Below, one piece after another: positions 22,058 through 34,314 of a DNA stretch of 64,000 nt. Position 1 is the first letter of the stretch. Every line of letters starts with the position of its first letter. The notes beneath the pieces were generated by a model that saw nothing but the letters and a program-made list of their open reading frames with translations, made no database searches and had not been told where the DNA came from. Origin of the DNA: Gorsachius magnificus (Eukaryota > Chordata > Aves > Pelecaniformes > Ardeidae); the NCBI GenBank assembly GCA_034008185.1, contig CM067082.1, positions 128,465,988 to 128,529,987 of the forward strand. Reading direction: 5' to 3'. The position numbers were made by a program, and so were the translations under genes.

Positions 22058-25000
22058 GAAAAACCAGAACTTTTATTACCAATTGTTACTTGCAGTCTGG
22101 CTAGCCCTGTCTGTGTAACCGAATACATTCGTTGAAGAAAATGTGTATTCGTACTTCAATACTATTTTGTACCTGTGCTTAGATGAAGAACTATTGCTGC
22201 TTGATTCCCTCTTTCTCTCAGTTCTGCAAAGACACCTGAAGAAGCAAACTCCTAACCTGAGAGAAAGCCCATCTGAAACTAAAAGGATTGGTGTTCAAGA
22301 ATTTACACGTTCATACCAGCCTGTAGGAACAGGAGCTCTGATTTTTATTTTGCCTGAAATACCCACCACAAAGTAGGAACACAAATACATCCTCTCCTTC
22401 AAGTTTTTATTCTTGTCTCATTAAACAGTACATCCTGGAGCAGACACTAAACCTCTCTGCACATGCAGGGCAACACATCAGGGATTTGGTGTTAGGCAGA
22501 GCTGGACACACACTAGCCTCCCTTTCCACAAGCAGGAGTGACAAAACAAACCTCAAAGTAAGGAAACATTGAAACTCCAGTCTTCACCCTTCCTGATGCA
22601 TTTTCATGTTTCTCTGCATCCCTGGGCCCACCCAGGCCACAACATTAAATAGAGGTGTCCCATTGCTAGCCTAATATGTGCCCAGATGTTACACCCTGGC
22701 ATGGGCTATTGCATCAGCCAGTGCCACCTGAGCTTCACCTTTTCCCCCAGGGGGAGAGGGAGGCCCTTTCATATACCCAAGGATGCCCCTGGGCAGGGTG
22801 AAAGTCCACTGGAGCAGCGCTAATGCTGTAATAGGCAGTAAAGTATTTAGCTCTGTGCACCAGCCAGATACTACATTATCTCTGTTCTGTCTCTCACTGA
22901 TCTTAAACATCAGTCCCAGGCTCTGTTACCTTTCTTACACTGTACCTGTAATAGCAGCCTTAAAGAGCTCTTTGGATGTCCTGCAAAATCTGGAAAAAAC
23001 ACATAGATCATAAGGATATTGCCACAGGCCATAACACAATACAAACAATTTTTCCTACTTCCTTTAATATTCAGTGCTTAGGAAACCTGAAGAAAAGCTA
23101 TAACCTTACAACTTTCTCTTCTTGGGGCTTATTCATTCTGAGGACAGAATTTTTTTTCTATGAGAAGATGATGGTCCATTGAAAGATACAGGCAAATGGA
23201 AATGTGTTTTTACCAACAAAACCATGTTTCAGAACAAGGATTTGGGTAGGCAGCTTGCTGGAGATAAAGTGAGTTCCCACAAAGTGGTTTTGGAAGGTCA
23301 CACTTCTGTGCTTTCTTTTTCAGAGGATTTTGGTTCCCAAGCCATGCTCAGCCACACTCTGCTGTCAAGCCCAGCTACTCCCAGTCCAGGACCCCACTGG
23401 CCAGAGCGGTCCTGGCTGCAGCAGGACCCCACTGCAGGACAGCCTTCAGGAAGGGGCCAAAACTCACAGTCCCTACGCCACAAATTATTCTCAGGCTATC
23501 CAAACACTGAAGCACAGCCTGGCCCTGTTCCTGCTTGGGAGGAGGTGAGCAGGCTTGGGTGGGCACTCTGCTTTCATCCTCCAAGGCAGCCCAGGCTTCC
23601 CATCAAATTGGGGGGGAATTCTACAGGCAAGCCAGCTGTCCCACCACAACCAGCTGCTGCGTTTACCTGATCATTTCATAAATTGGGGAGAAAAAATGAC
23701 AGCTGATAATTTAGACATTTAAAGCAGGCTTTTCTTGTTTTGCAACTGAACAGAGATACTGGCAGACTCACCAAGCCGGTTTTGGGTACAGGTAAAATAG
23801 GGAGTTGCCAAGGTCAGCAACCAGCTGCATGAATGAACAGGAAAGGTGCTTCCGCTTTTGTAGTCAGTGCCAAAACTGTAATAACCTAGACTTTGCATTG
23901 CCTCTGCTGCTGCCATCACGAAAAGGGTATGTATGCACTTGCCCCTCCACAGGTGTCAGGAGCAGAAAGATTCAGCCCTGCAGAGCTGCATGCCCTTGTC
24001 TGTCCCGCGCCCTCTTCCTAGCACTCCTCCCTCCCCATGGCAATGTCAGTCCCACAGCCTGGAGACAGCAAAATTCAAATTTTGCCTATATTGCCAAGAA
24101 GTCTCAAAGCCGTGCAACCCTCTGCAGAGATGGTGTCGAAAGGGCAACTCTTCTCCTTTTCACACACTGGATACCAGGCATCACTAATTTACTATTTGCA
24201 TGAATACCCACTTCCTCCTTACCTCTCAATCCTCTACCTGTTTTCTCCAGCCCCAGTTTTTTTACTAAAACCAAGCATCCTGAGGAAGTTTCTAAAGTGC
24301 TGCAGTTCTATGATTCTCCATTAATTTCACCAAAGCCAAAAGTCTGTGTATTTATCTTCACACATCCCACCTCTACCAGCTTTGTTACCATTGATTTTCC
24401 ATGCATATGTTTGTATCCTAGGAACTGAAACTCAATGATCCAAAGTGTCTACAGATTCATATGCACAGGGATGAATAAGGACCCCCAAAGAGATGCAATG
24501 AACAGAAAAGACAGAGATACCACTCACCGCTCTGCAAAAACAGGGAGTTCCTGACAAACTTCATCTGATGTATCACAGGCGGCTTCTCTTTCCTCTCGTC
24601 TACAACAAGTTAAGCAAAGGGATGAACTTGCAGCACACCCTTACTCAGGGAATTGTTTTTTCTTCCATTGTACAAAAGAGCTGGAATATACAGTCTACCC
24701 ATCTGTGTTGCTAAGAAACAGAGCCCTGTTGCCTTGGGACTTGATTCAGAATTCAAAAACGAAAATAGTGTCTCAGTAGACTGCATAAATGGAGCTTGAA
24801 ACCTAGCAACAAGGCCACAAGTTCAATGTGATTCTCTTACATGTTAGAAAACAAGGGTATCAGAAGGAAAATATGACTGAGGAAGGGAAAACAGAAATTC
24901 AAAAACAAAACAGAGCTGTTGTATCACCAATTATCCTAAGGGATAGAACTATCTTTTACTAAACATACTTTTATGACCTATAAGATCTGATGCTTTGCTA

Positions 25001-26224
25001 CCCGGAGCTTTGAGCAGGCTCATATTTACTACAACAAGTGAATACAAAGTAGCACCCGTATTTACACCAGTATTTCCTGAAGATTCAGCTTGTGCGGTAG
25101 AATTGACAACAGAAGAGTCAGGATAGCAGAATTAATTTCCAGTTTGTCTTTCAGTTTTCAAGCACTCTGCCAACAGAATAATTTAATAGTTCCTACACAC
25201 GCCTTGAAATGATCACGCTTAAAATGGCATGGATTGTATAACTGGGAGCAATTACTTAACCACATACACACAGACTGTTTTCTGTATTTGCTTATGTGCA
25301 AGTATAAATAAGAACATGGCACACGTATAAAACTGTAAGTATGTTATAGCACCCTTTCACCTTAACAAACAGTCATTATGTGCTGTTGGAAATTACATTG
25401 GTTCAATCAGCTATTTCATTGTAAAACCTGTTCCCTCTGGTTGCAGAACTTCATTACACAGCTGAAACTTCGGCCAGCACTCCAGCAGAGTAGGCCAAGT
25501 TTGAGTAGTTATGGTTCTCAGCTGAGTAAACAGGGCTCAGTTGTTTGGTTGTGGTTTTTGATGCTTCAGCATAAAATCATAAAGAGCTATTCTTCAGCTA
25601 TGTGTTATGACTCTGTACATGGTGGATTTAACTGGAGATGAAGGAGGAAGGAAAATTCAGTGGTGACAAATCACCTAGACCCACGTGAACAATTTTCACA
25701 TTCATTTCTCCTTGTTTTTCCTCTTGTAAGTATACTTATAAAGAAAAAAGAAAAAAAGGAAAAAAAAAAAAAGCTTTATTCCTTAAATGTTTCTAATTTT
25801 GCAGCACGCCCATGCAGTTCCTTCAACATTTATGTTGTTGCAATTGCTCAGTCAGAGCCAAAAGAGTATTTGGGGAAACACCTGTGCTTTTTGTTTGGTT
25901 GGTTTTGAACAACATTCAGAACGCTTTGAGAGGGTACACTGTACACTGGTACGATACATTTTTCTGTATTTTTAAGCAAATTAACATTTCTTCAGGCTTT
26001 CAGCTGAAAAGAAAGTTGGAGGCTGTAACTGAGATCTCTGATAGGACTTTGTATCAGTTTAAATACAGAAAGGTCTCACAGAGATCCTAAAGTAAATTAT
26101 AAGATATAACTGGATGATTCTTTGCAAGTTCATGCTGCTGAGATACCTACAATTTTATTGAGAAGAAAACATCATCAAAAAGAATTCCTTGAAATCACTT
26201 GAAGCATGACGCCATATCGCATTG

Positions 26225-26240
26225 CCAGTAGATGGCAGCA
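26225..26240 (+). promoter_or_regulatory. CTCF core motif, full match
   Basis: CCAGTAGATGGCAGCA fits every position of the 16-base CTCF core consensus CCASYAGRKGGCRSYV on the plus strand. If bound, it would be a candidate boundary element in the intergenic space beside SCIN. The weaker motif at 21,507-21,522 points the other way, so the two would be divergent. Binding is inferred from sequence only. Confidence 0.5.
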
Positions 26241-28284
26241 TGTTATTTATTTTACAAGGTAAAGGAGTTAAAACCCAGGAAAGCTAAGGCGCAAATCTTT
26301 TTGCTCTACCTCAGCTTAGCAAGAGGGCTTGAAATTTTCCTGCACAAAACCACCTCATGTTTTCAGCTAAATATAAGCCCTTTTTAGACTTAAATAAGAT
26401 TAACGAGACCTTAAGAGTACAAGCTGGAAAAAGCAGTAAAGCTAGTCAGGATCCTAGTCTGAGCTGCAGAATCTTCTTAGGGACAAGAAAGCACAGATGG
26501 AATATCATACCCAGATTTAACCTTGAAAACCGTAGCCAATGGTATCTACCTTGCAAGAAGATATTTCATGGGAAGGAAAAATAAAAAGAGAAAAAAGAAA
26601 GGAAAAGAAAACCTGCCATTCACTATTTAAAAATAGTAAAAGAAAAGGGGATGAAAAAATATTTTGTTGGATCACCATATCATACAGAAGCATTATCAGT
26701 CAAAACCCAGACTATAAGAAAAACACATCACTTGACAGATCCATTAACATGACCTTTGAGCATGTTGTGTTCTTCAGTATTTTTTATGATTTTTTTAAAC
26801 TTGAATGTTCTATGCTGTATTGATTCTGAAAAGTCAAAAAAACCCAAAGATTTTTGATTTTCAAAACAGACAAACAATTCTTATCATCAGTTTCCAGCCT
26901 ATGTTAAAAATAGAATCTTTCCTTTCCTTAAGCTCTCAGCTTTTTAGGATAGTGACCTACTTTTTTTCCTGTATTTCTGTGGCAACTAAGCCAAATAGGT
27001 TCAGGGCCCTTGTTTGGGATATATTGTGGCAATACTCCAGTGATAACTCAAGAAAATCAGGAAGATGTCACTAGGTGTTTGTAGGGCTGATTTAGTTCTT
27101 ACACTCATGCAGAATCTGAGTATGTCCACCGAAGTCGGTGTAAAAGCAGCATGAATCAGAATTAACTATTTAGAACCACTGCTGGAGCAACAGAAAGAAA
27201 GATTAAATTACAGAAGCTTGCATTACTGTGTAAAATGCTGATCAGTGTGTGATAACAGGGTAATATTTCTTTCTCGTCTAGGATATAGAGCGGTGTTTGA
27301 GGGCAAATAGTGGCTTCGTGTTCCCTTGCTATAACTCATGTAAGTAAGGAACAAGCCTATAGATTTCATAAATCCACTTCTTACTTCTGAAATCTTATTA
27401 GAGACTGAGTAGAATAAATCCTGGTTTACACTAAAATAACCATTTCATTTCACTTATTCTGAGTAGTTGTTCATCAAGCCCAGGAATTAGAGGCATGTCT
27501 ACCCCACACAGTGCAACTCTGAAATATCCCAGCTAACTCCAGGATCAATGCCTACAGGTCCAGGTCAAGGCGACACATCCATCGCCGCTAATTAGTCTTT
27601 GTATTCAGTATCATGCAAACATAAGTCTATTGTATTGAAGTGCTGGAGTTAAGAAATGCAAGCCAGCTCAGAGCTATTTGAGGCTTCTCAGCACTACACA
27701 AGGAGTTGTGAGGATAATTCCTTATCATCGTTCCTTCCACAGAGATGAAGGAAAAAGAGAACAGTCTCAAAGACTAGGCAGGGGCAATTCCTATTTCTTA
27801 AAAATGCATTAGACAGGAAAAACAGTGGGGCTACCTCGAATAACAAAACAAACAAAACCCCAAACCTAAAAACTAACTCCCATACTTACCAAATTTGAGC
27901 CCTTATAAATTTCTCCTTTTATCTGGTTATGCCATTTTAGTTTACCTTAAGATTGTATGACACAAAACTAGAAGCCTCACGTGTTTGCTGTCAGAATTAC
28001 CATAAAATTATTTTTTATGGAAAATTTAGAAAGTGACTGCTTAAAAATAAAATCATAAGAAAATCTATTTTGTTTTTTCTAATCCATTCTGATAGCGGTC
28101 TTTCATTCTGCTGTTTCCAAACCACATAGAACAGAAGATAAACACACGACAAAGACCAGTCAGCAGTAGAAGTGATAGCACAAAGCTCTCATGATTTGTA
28201 ATGTCCTTCTAAAGCAAAACTAAGCCAGATAGCAATTTTCTTCCGCTCATATATCTCCTTTTCCAGTAAGAACCACAAATTTAA

Positions 28285-28308
28285 GTGTGTGTGTGTGTGT
28301 GTATATAA
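28285..28308 (+). repeat. GT dinucleotide microsatellite
   Basis: Nine perfect GT units (28,285-28,302) are followed by a few AT units. This is a standard, probably polymorphic, simple repeat. Confidence 0.9.
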
Positions 28309-28791
28309 AATGAGCTTGTAAATATTTAGTATTCCTACACCTTAAAACAATTATCACCCCATAGTCTCGGTCTAAGCCAAGTTATGACCTTAGCCTTTAT
28401 CACCAAGTTCTAAATCCCTCACTAACAGGATTTAATTTACCCAAATTGCTGACAAAACTAAAACAGAGAATCTGCATTGCTGTGGATTTGAGTCATTACA
28501 TTAGTTGCTGCTGAAGTAATGATGTTCCCTTTTCTGAGTTTGAGTCCAGTGGGATTGGATTCCCTGAATTTTAAATTAATCAAAATCCAGAGACTATAAA
28601 AGATAGGCACAGTGGCTCAACATATATAGATTACATTAATTTGGTTAAGTAATTCAACATTTTTCTTATGAACTAGCTAACTTTTTCATCATGCATTTGG
28701 CTTTTATTAGCCTGGTCCCTCTCTTTAAGGTTTTTAGTTTTATTCCTGCTTTTTCTGAAATCAGACAGCCTTTTTCAGAAATTTCCATGAT

Positions 28792-28848
28792 AGATGATTT
28801 CCTGAGGTCCCTTCCAACACTTGCCATTCTGTAATTCTGTGATTCTAT
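28792..28848 (+). mobile_element. CR1 LINE, very short 3' tail
   Basis: About 57 bases match the extreme CR1 3' end: the GATGATTTCCTGAGGTCCC block is followed by CTTCCAAC, then ATTCTGTAATTCTGTGATTCT octamer repeats at the end. Everything 5' of this is missing, so it is a severely truncated insertion or a decayed remnant. Confidence 0.8.
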
Positions 28849-29596
28849 AAGGCTGGAAACCACCCACCTAAGAGGCTGGAAAATAACCACCAGAATTAGG
28901 GTCTTTAGAACCATGCAGATTGTATGCGAGGAATAAAGTATCTCAGTTTGAAGGCACTGACACATCCAGTGTCTGCTAGGGAAAAAAAGGAGATTCACAA
29001 ATTATTTTCTAAATAACTTGTACAAGACACTTTCTGTCATGAATGACAACTTTGAGTGGCTGTAATTCCATTTATCACACTGATAATGTTGTTTGGAATC
29101 AAAAAGTCATACAAATGATACCTAAAAGTAAACATTTACTATTAGCTGTTTATTGCTGCCTTGTTTAAAGTATTGCAGTCTTCCAGCTGGGATGCATAAA
29201 TCTTCCCGACGAGGACATACCTTTTTGTTCTGTACTTGTACAGTTCCTACCAACAAAAGCCTGCTTCAGGACTGCAGGTTTTATGCTCTACTGCATCATA
29301 GGCAAATACCTACCTCACACTAGCAGAGAAGTGGGAAATTGAAAAATTTGAAGTTACCTGTCTCAAGTTACCAATTCAGATTTATTCAATCAGTGGAAAC
29401 CATCTGGAGAAAAGGTATGTTTCTCATTAAGAAGTGCTGGCAGAGTTCACTCAGCAAAAGGTCTTGACTGAGGAAGAAGGTTTCACAGAGGTATAGGAGG
29501 AAAAACCCTGGAAATGGTTTCTTTCAGGAAAAGAAGAGGACTAGAGGTAGAATATTGTAATTTGTTCCTAATAGTGTGTCCTAGGAAAATTCATAC
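28849..29596. other. Intergenic DNA, nothing recognised
   Basis: AT-rich sequence between the CR1 tail and the LTR fragment, without gene, repeat or motif that I can support. Confidence 0.5.
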
Positions 29597-29816
29597 TGCT
29601 GTTTCTCACTTTTTTTCCCCCTCACTGTCTGGCTTTTTTGCCCTTTCCTAAATATGTTTTCCCACAGGCGCCACCATCTTGGGCTGAGGGGCTGAGGTGG
29701 GTGTGGCGGAACCGGCTGGAACCGGCTGTGTCTGGTACCGGGCAGCCCCGGCCTCTCCTCACAGAGGCCGCCCTGCTGCCCCGCCTGCCCGCGCCTTGCC
29801 ACCGACACCCAGTACA
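29597..29816 (-). mobile_element. Fragment of an avian ERV LTR (U3 end)
   Basis: This is a GC-rich island in AT-rich surroundings that is not a promoter island. Read on the minus strand from about 29,816 it starts with TG and follows, from memory, the 5' part of a common avian LTR: a GTGAGGAGAGGCC-type block, the CAGCCGGTTCC repeat, the GGTGGCGCC block, then the TATA-like ATATTTAGGAAAGGG and GTGAGAAACAGC. It stops near 29,597, so the polyadenylation side and any internal viral region are absent. No target duplication can be shown for a truncated copy. The alternative is an unrelated GC-rich sequence; a repeat-library comparison would settle it. Confidence 0.6.
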
Positions 29817-30248
29817 GCTTTTTGGACAAAAACTCAGATGTTCTAATGATCTTGGGCCTAACAGTAAAATGCGCAACGTAATCCAGGACACCAAAATACA
29901 CCAGAAGACTTCCTCGTAGCCTAATGCTAGCAAGCCATAAACTGAGCTCAGGTAGATCAATTTTTTCATTAATATAGCCATAGAAAGTGTATGCTCTCTT
30001 TCAGTCATACACTGGAAAATATCTACCATGAATTAATCAGTACCACAAATTTGGGGTCCTGGAGTTTCCAAATTTCTGTTCTTAGAAGACTGCTTGATGG
30101 ATGAGAGATGAGGCTTCATCACAACATCTGTACACAACAAATAGTTTAACAAGCTCAAGCACAACATGTGAACTGTGTGTAAAACATAATAGAAGTTCTG
30201 AAAACCTGCTATTATATGAGGGTTGTATTAGTGAAAATTATAATGTCA

Positions 30249-30285
30249 TTCCCACCCCCCGAGCAAAGTAGGGGTGGGGTGGGAA
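30249..30285. repeat. C/G-rich 10-bp inverted repeat
   Basis: TTCCCACCCC at 30,249-30,258 pairs with GGGGTGGGAA at 30,276-30,285 across a 17-base loop. The G-rich arm (30,271-30,283) has consecutive GGGG/GGGG/GGG runs on the plus strand. It could form a hairpin; its function is unknown. Confidence 0.5.
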
Positions 30286-33200
30286 ATAATATCTGCAAGT
30301 ACATAGGAACACGAGGGTTTAACCTCTCCTTACAGACCTCTGTTTCTTTAAACTTTACAGAAGTGCATATCTGTATCAGAGCTTTATGATTCAGGCCAAC
30401 TTCTACAACTCAAGACCAATGCAGAACAATTTCGTAATCTCATGGAAATATATCCAGGAATGGCATTTCCTTTAAAAAGAAGAAACAACACACCAGAAGA
30501 AATGGGTAATCCTGTTTCTTGAACTAGGTGTTCAGACAACCCACCGGATTGTTGCAAATTGGATCCTGGGTATGTAACTCTCCTCATTCAGTATGCTCTA
30601 TCTCAGTCTTGTGAATTACTTTTATAGCCAGGTACCTAACCTGGGGGCATTAGAGCAGTGCAATACAGTTCCTAAAACATTTTAGATGCATCCTGCTGAC
30701 TCTTCAGTATTCATAAAACATGTATGATAGTATTTTCCTACATCCACAAAAGTATGCAGTTTTGATGGAAGGGTATCTGAATACCAAATCCTATGTCAGG
30801 AACGCATAATGGTATCCTTACCAGCACCTTTAACGGGCTGTAAACTGGGGAAAGAGTGAGTTGCAAGAGAAGGGAGGGGGAATGGACTAGTCCCAGAGAG
30901 CATCATAAGCATAGATGTATGGTATGGAAGGAGGAACTGAGACCAGTCTTGATTAGCATTGCATTCAGACTTCTTGCAGATGGTGAACAAGAGAAAACCT
31001 ACTGGTATTGTTCACTGTGAATAAGTAGGGACCTAATAAATGTTCTGTGCAAATCATCTTTGAGAGACAGTTTCAAATCACCACCTTGTCCTCATTTGCT
31101 AAATACAGATGAAAGTAATTCTCTGCAGGATGTTTTTCCTAGTAGGAAACTAATTTCTTAAACAGCAGACAAAATTTACTAGAATTCAGTAACTGCTTAA
31201 TAAAGACAATTCTTTAATTATATAATAAGTCCTTTCGTCTTTCAAATAAATTTTCCAGTAATCCCCATATTTCTCTAACAGACAAGAATAATTATATTGG
31301 CTATGCTGAACAACCTTAAGCCATTACATTTCTTTAGCTAAGCATAGTTTTATGAAACAGTCATATGAACATTGCCTTTGTAATTAAGATCTGCAATGCT
31401 GAATGCTTTGTAGTCTAAATATAAAATTCTACCATTAGAGACTGGATGTTATTTCAATCAGTCAGCACTCTTTCCGGTAAATAGACTAATCATTTTCTAA
31501 CACTCAGTTGTAAACTGTACAATAAGGAGTTAAAAGTTCTGAATTCTCAAGATTCTTTGTTCAGTTTTTCAGAAGCCAAATCAAGTGTAATTTGCATTAC
31601 TAGAAAGGTGCTAATAAATATACACTGCTTCCAAAGGCTTAATATCAACTCAAATAGATTGTGTATATGCACAGCTATAAATTACTGATTCATTTATAAA
31701 TTGAAATCATTCATTCAAACACTATATTACGATACTGTGTCACATTGTAGGACTTACAATATAGTCACGTGAAGGTGGATGGAGTTTGCTTTCATTATTC
31801 AGTATGCTTACCCCAAAAAAATAAATGGAAAACAATAATGAGTCAGATTGATGTAGGCAGGTCAGTGCATGAAAAAGCCTGGCTTTTATTCATTCAGCAA
31901 AAAAAAATAAATTTAAAAAGAAAATACTTATCCAAGAACACTCAAATGTTCTTTTTCTTCTCTTAAATATCTCTCTGCCTTATATTCACAATCTTTTTTC
32001 TTGTGAAAAGAGTGTTTGGTGAAAGCACCCTCACATTTATGAACTAGACTTTTGTATTGGAGTTCCCTTGTGACAGAACCATGAAAACAGATAGCCTCTA
32101 CCATCCTTTGCTGAAATACCAATTTTGACCTGTTTCTCTATTCATTTTTATGTTTTTCTTTCTCCTTCTGTCTTAGTTTTAGGCTCTTGGGTTTTTTCTC
32201 CTTTTACTTTACCCTCTACCACCACAGGGCTGGTAGGATGGCATAGCATCTGTCAGTGGCTCTGCAGAGGTTTGGTACCTTTTTTCTTGGCTAAGCTGTA
32301 TGTCGAGAAATTAGATGTACAGCTTTGTTTAGTGAACCGAGTGTGTGCCTTTATGGCCCATGTTAAAGGATCATGTAGATGCAGGAAGGGAAAGCAAGTT
32401 TCAGGAAGCGGTTCTTTATAACACATTTTCACTTTGTCCTATTCAATGCATTTTTTCAAAGAAAATAGCAGATTCTGCAATTTTCCCAAGTGAACTTTGT
32501 TCTTTGTCTGAAACTGTTCAATTCTGATCCTTTCTTGAATCACGTCAAAGATGCTCATGTCACATGGAACTGGTACATACAGAAAACTGCATCTACTACA
32601 CCTTCATGTTGCGCTTCCGTCCTCCTGACTTTGCTCTTTTGAATGTCTCATGTTAGCTGCATTGTTCTCATTGAAATGAGGTACCACCTGTTAGAGTGAT
32701 CTGTAATTTGGTTATAACAGCAACACACTCAAAAAGACCTTGCTTACTATCCACTGTTTCATCTAAGGCTCATTCAGCAATTAGTCACTAATTTGAGAAA
32801 GGACATGTCAATCCCATTGCTTGGTGAAATGTAATCTTGTATTTAAGACATTCTCTGAACAAATATAAGTTGAATTACTCAGGTAAGAGCCTTACTTAAT
32901 GGAGGTTCTGGCCCTAAAACATGAATTTGCATGGTATATGATTAAAACCTAACGGTGCCCAGTGTTTGGTGTACCAAATCTGATAGTGTTCTGTATGTTG
33001 TATCTGTGTACATACTCTGGTTCCAAATGGAACTCTTCTAATGCAAGTGCAACAATGTACGTCAGGTCTTGATTCTTACTTGTCTTGGGCAGAAGGTAGC
33101 GAAAAGTTCAGAAGGAAGAGCTATCCAGTGAGCATCTTTATTTCTACAATTTTCTGAAAGCTATTTAAATAAAAATAAAACAGGACATCATCTTTGACAC

Positions 33201-34286
33201 TCACAATCCACATATTTATTGTCCCGAAAGTAAAGTTAAAATCTTCCACTGCAAATAATGGTGATACATGCTCATGCTAATAGAGATCAAATAAAACATC
33301 AAGATTCTTTTGTAGCAAGAAGCTTTAAATCTTAAACAGTTGACTGACAGACAAACTCCTTTTAATAAGGGCCAATGTAGATAGTTAGATGTTAAAAGCC
33401 AGGGCAGCGCAGCAGAGTTCAGTGAAAGCTTAGGAGTGAAACCACAGTAAGTCCTAAATCCAGACTGGGATGTGTCATCTGGCAGGCAAGGCTTATCCGG
33501 GTGTATATCCCTCACTAGATATAATTTGTGCTGCTGTTCTTTAACCAAGAGATCAGCTACAAATATCCCTCTCTCTAAAAGACAAACAGTCCCTGTTCTG
33601 GGAGGCTTCAAATTATGTTCCCCAGTTAGCAGATCTTCTGGAATATCTCCCCAGTGCTGCATCTTGTAAAAACAGGTGGTAAAACTAGCAAAGGGTGAAG
33701 TCACTACATATCAATAATCACCTAGAAATGGCAGACTTCGTGTAGAACTTCTGTAACAGTGATTGGTATGGCAGAGAATATTGCCCAAAGCCTCTCTGAG
33801 TTCAAATGGCTTTGAACCAGTACAGCTAAATGTACAGACGGGTGAGCTATTGTCAGAGCTTTAAAGAAAAAGAGCTAGATGCTTCCTTCTTGAAATGGGG
33901 TGGGAACACTCACTATCACTGTCATAAAGTAAAAGAGAGAGTGGAGGCTAGCAAAGATTAAAGGACTCTTTTATGGGCTTCTGTGCTGAGATTTCTTCAG
34001 CTGGATGAACTACTCTTCATCTGCACAGTATGCCTGCAGAGAGAGCTGGCTAAAAAAAGCTGTGAATACAGCCATGTGGGTAAGTGTTGCCAGAATGAAT
34101 ATTAATACCTGAAAGCCTCATTTTTATAGCAGTATTTACTTTCTGAGAGGAAAAGTGCATTGCATAATCAGAGGGAACTGACACTGAAAAACAGCAGAGA
34201 CACCAGACAGTTGGAAATTTATTGAAGACAATAGAGAGGTAGGTTATGTATCACAGATCTGAAGGATGCAGAAAGGACAAGATTTC

Positions 34287-34314
34287 TTTTGGATGATAAG
34301 TTTTGGATGATAAC
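34287..34314. repeat. 14-bp tandem duplication
   Basis: TTTTGGATGATAA(G/C) is present twice back to back (34,287-34,300 and 34,301-34,314), differing only at the last base. This is a slippage-type duplication. Confidence 0.75.

Larger units (their letters stand above)
22058..28791. other. Intergenic DNA, no gene recognised
   Basis: AT-rich sequence with a GC-richer patch at about 23,300-23,660. That patch holds the longest open frame of the window (163 codons, 23,179-23,670, plus strand), but it has no recognisable domain, a low-complexity proline/serine/glutamine make-up and a competing frame on the minus strand, so I do not call it a gene. Also present are A/G-rich tracts at about 25,740-25,772 and 26,575-26,612, a CTCF-like motif at 26,225 and a GT microsatellite at 28,285. 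Confidence 0.55.

Noticed and set aside
23179..23670. Longest open frame in the window (163 codons, plus strand) as a gene
   Set aside because: No recognisable domain, low-complexity Pro/Ser/Gln composition, an overlapping frame on the other strand and no splice or promoter context; the GC-richer composition alone lengthens open frames.
24307..24320. TTCTATGATTCT as a CR1 3' end
   Set aside because: Only the short tail-like octamer is present; no CR1 sequence precedes it on either strand.
29622..30029. 135-codon minus-strand frame with an apparent hydrophobic N-terminal half
   Set aside because: Its C-terminal half is the LTR fragment read as protein, and the N-terminal half shows no known domain; a chance fusion is more likely.
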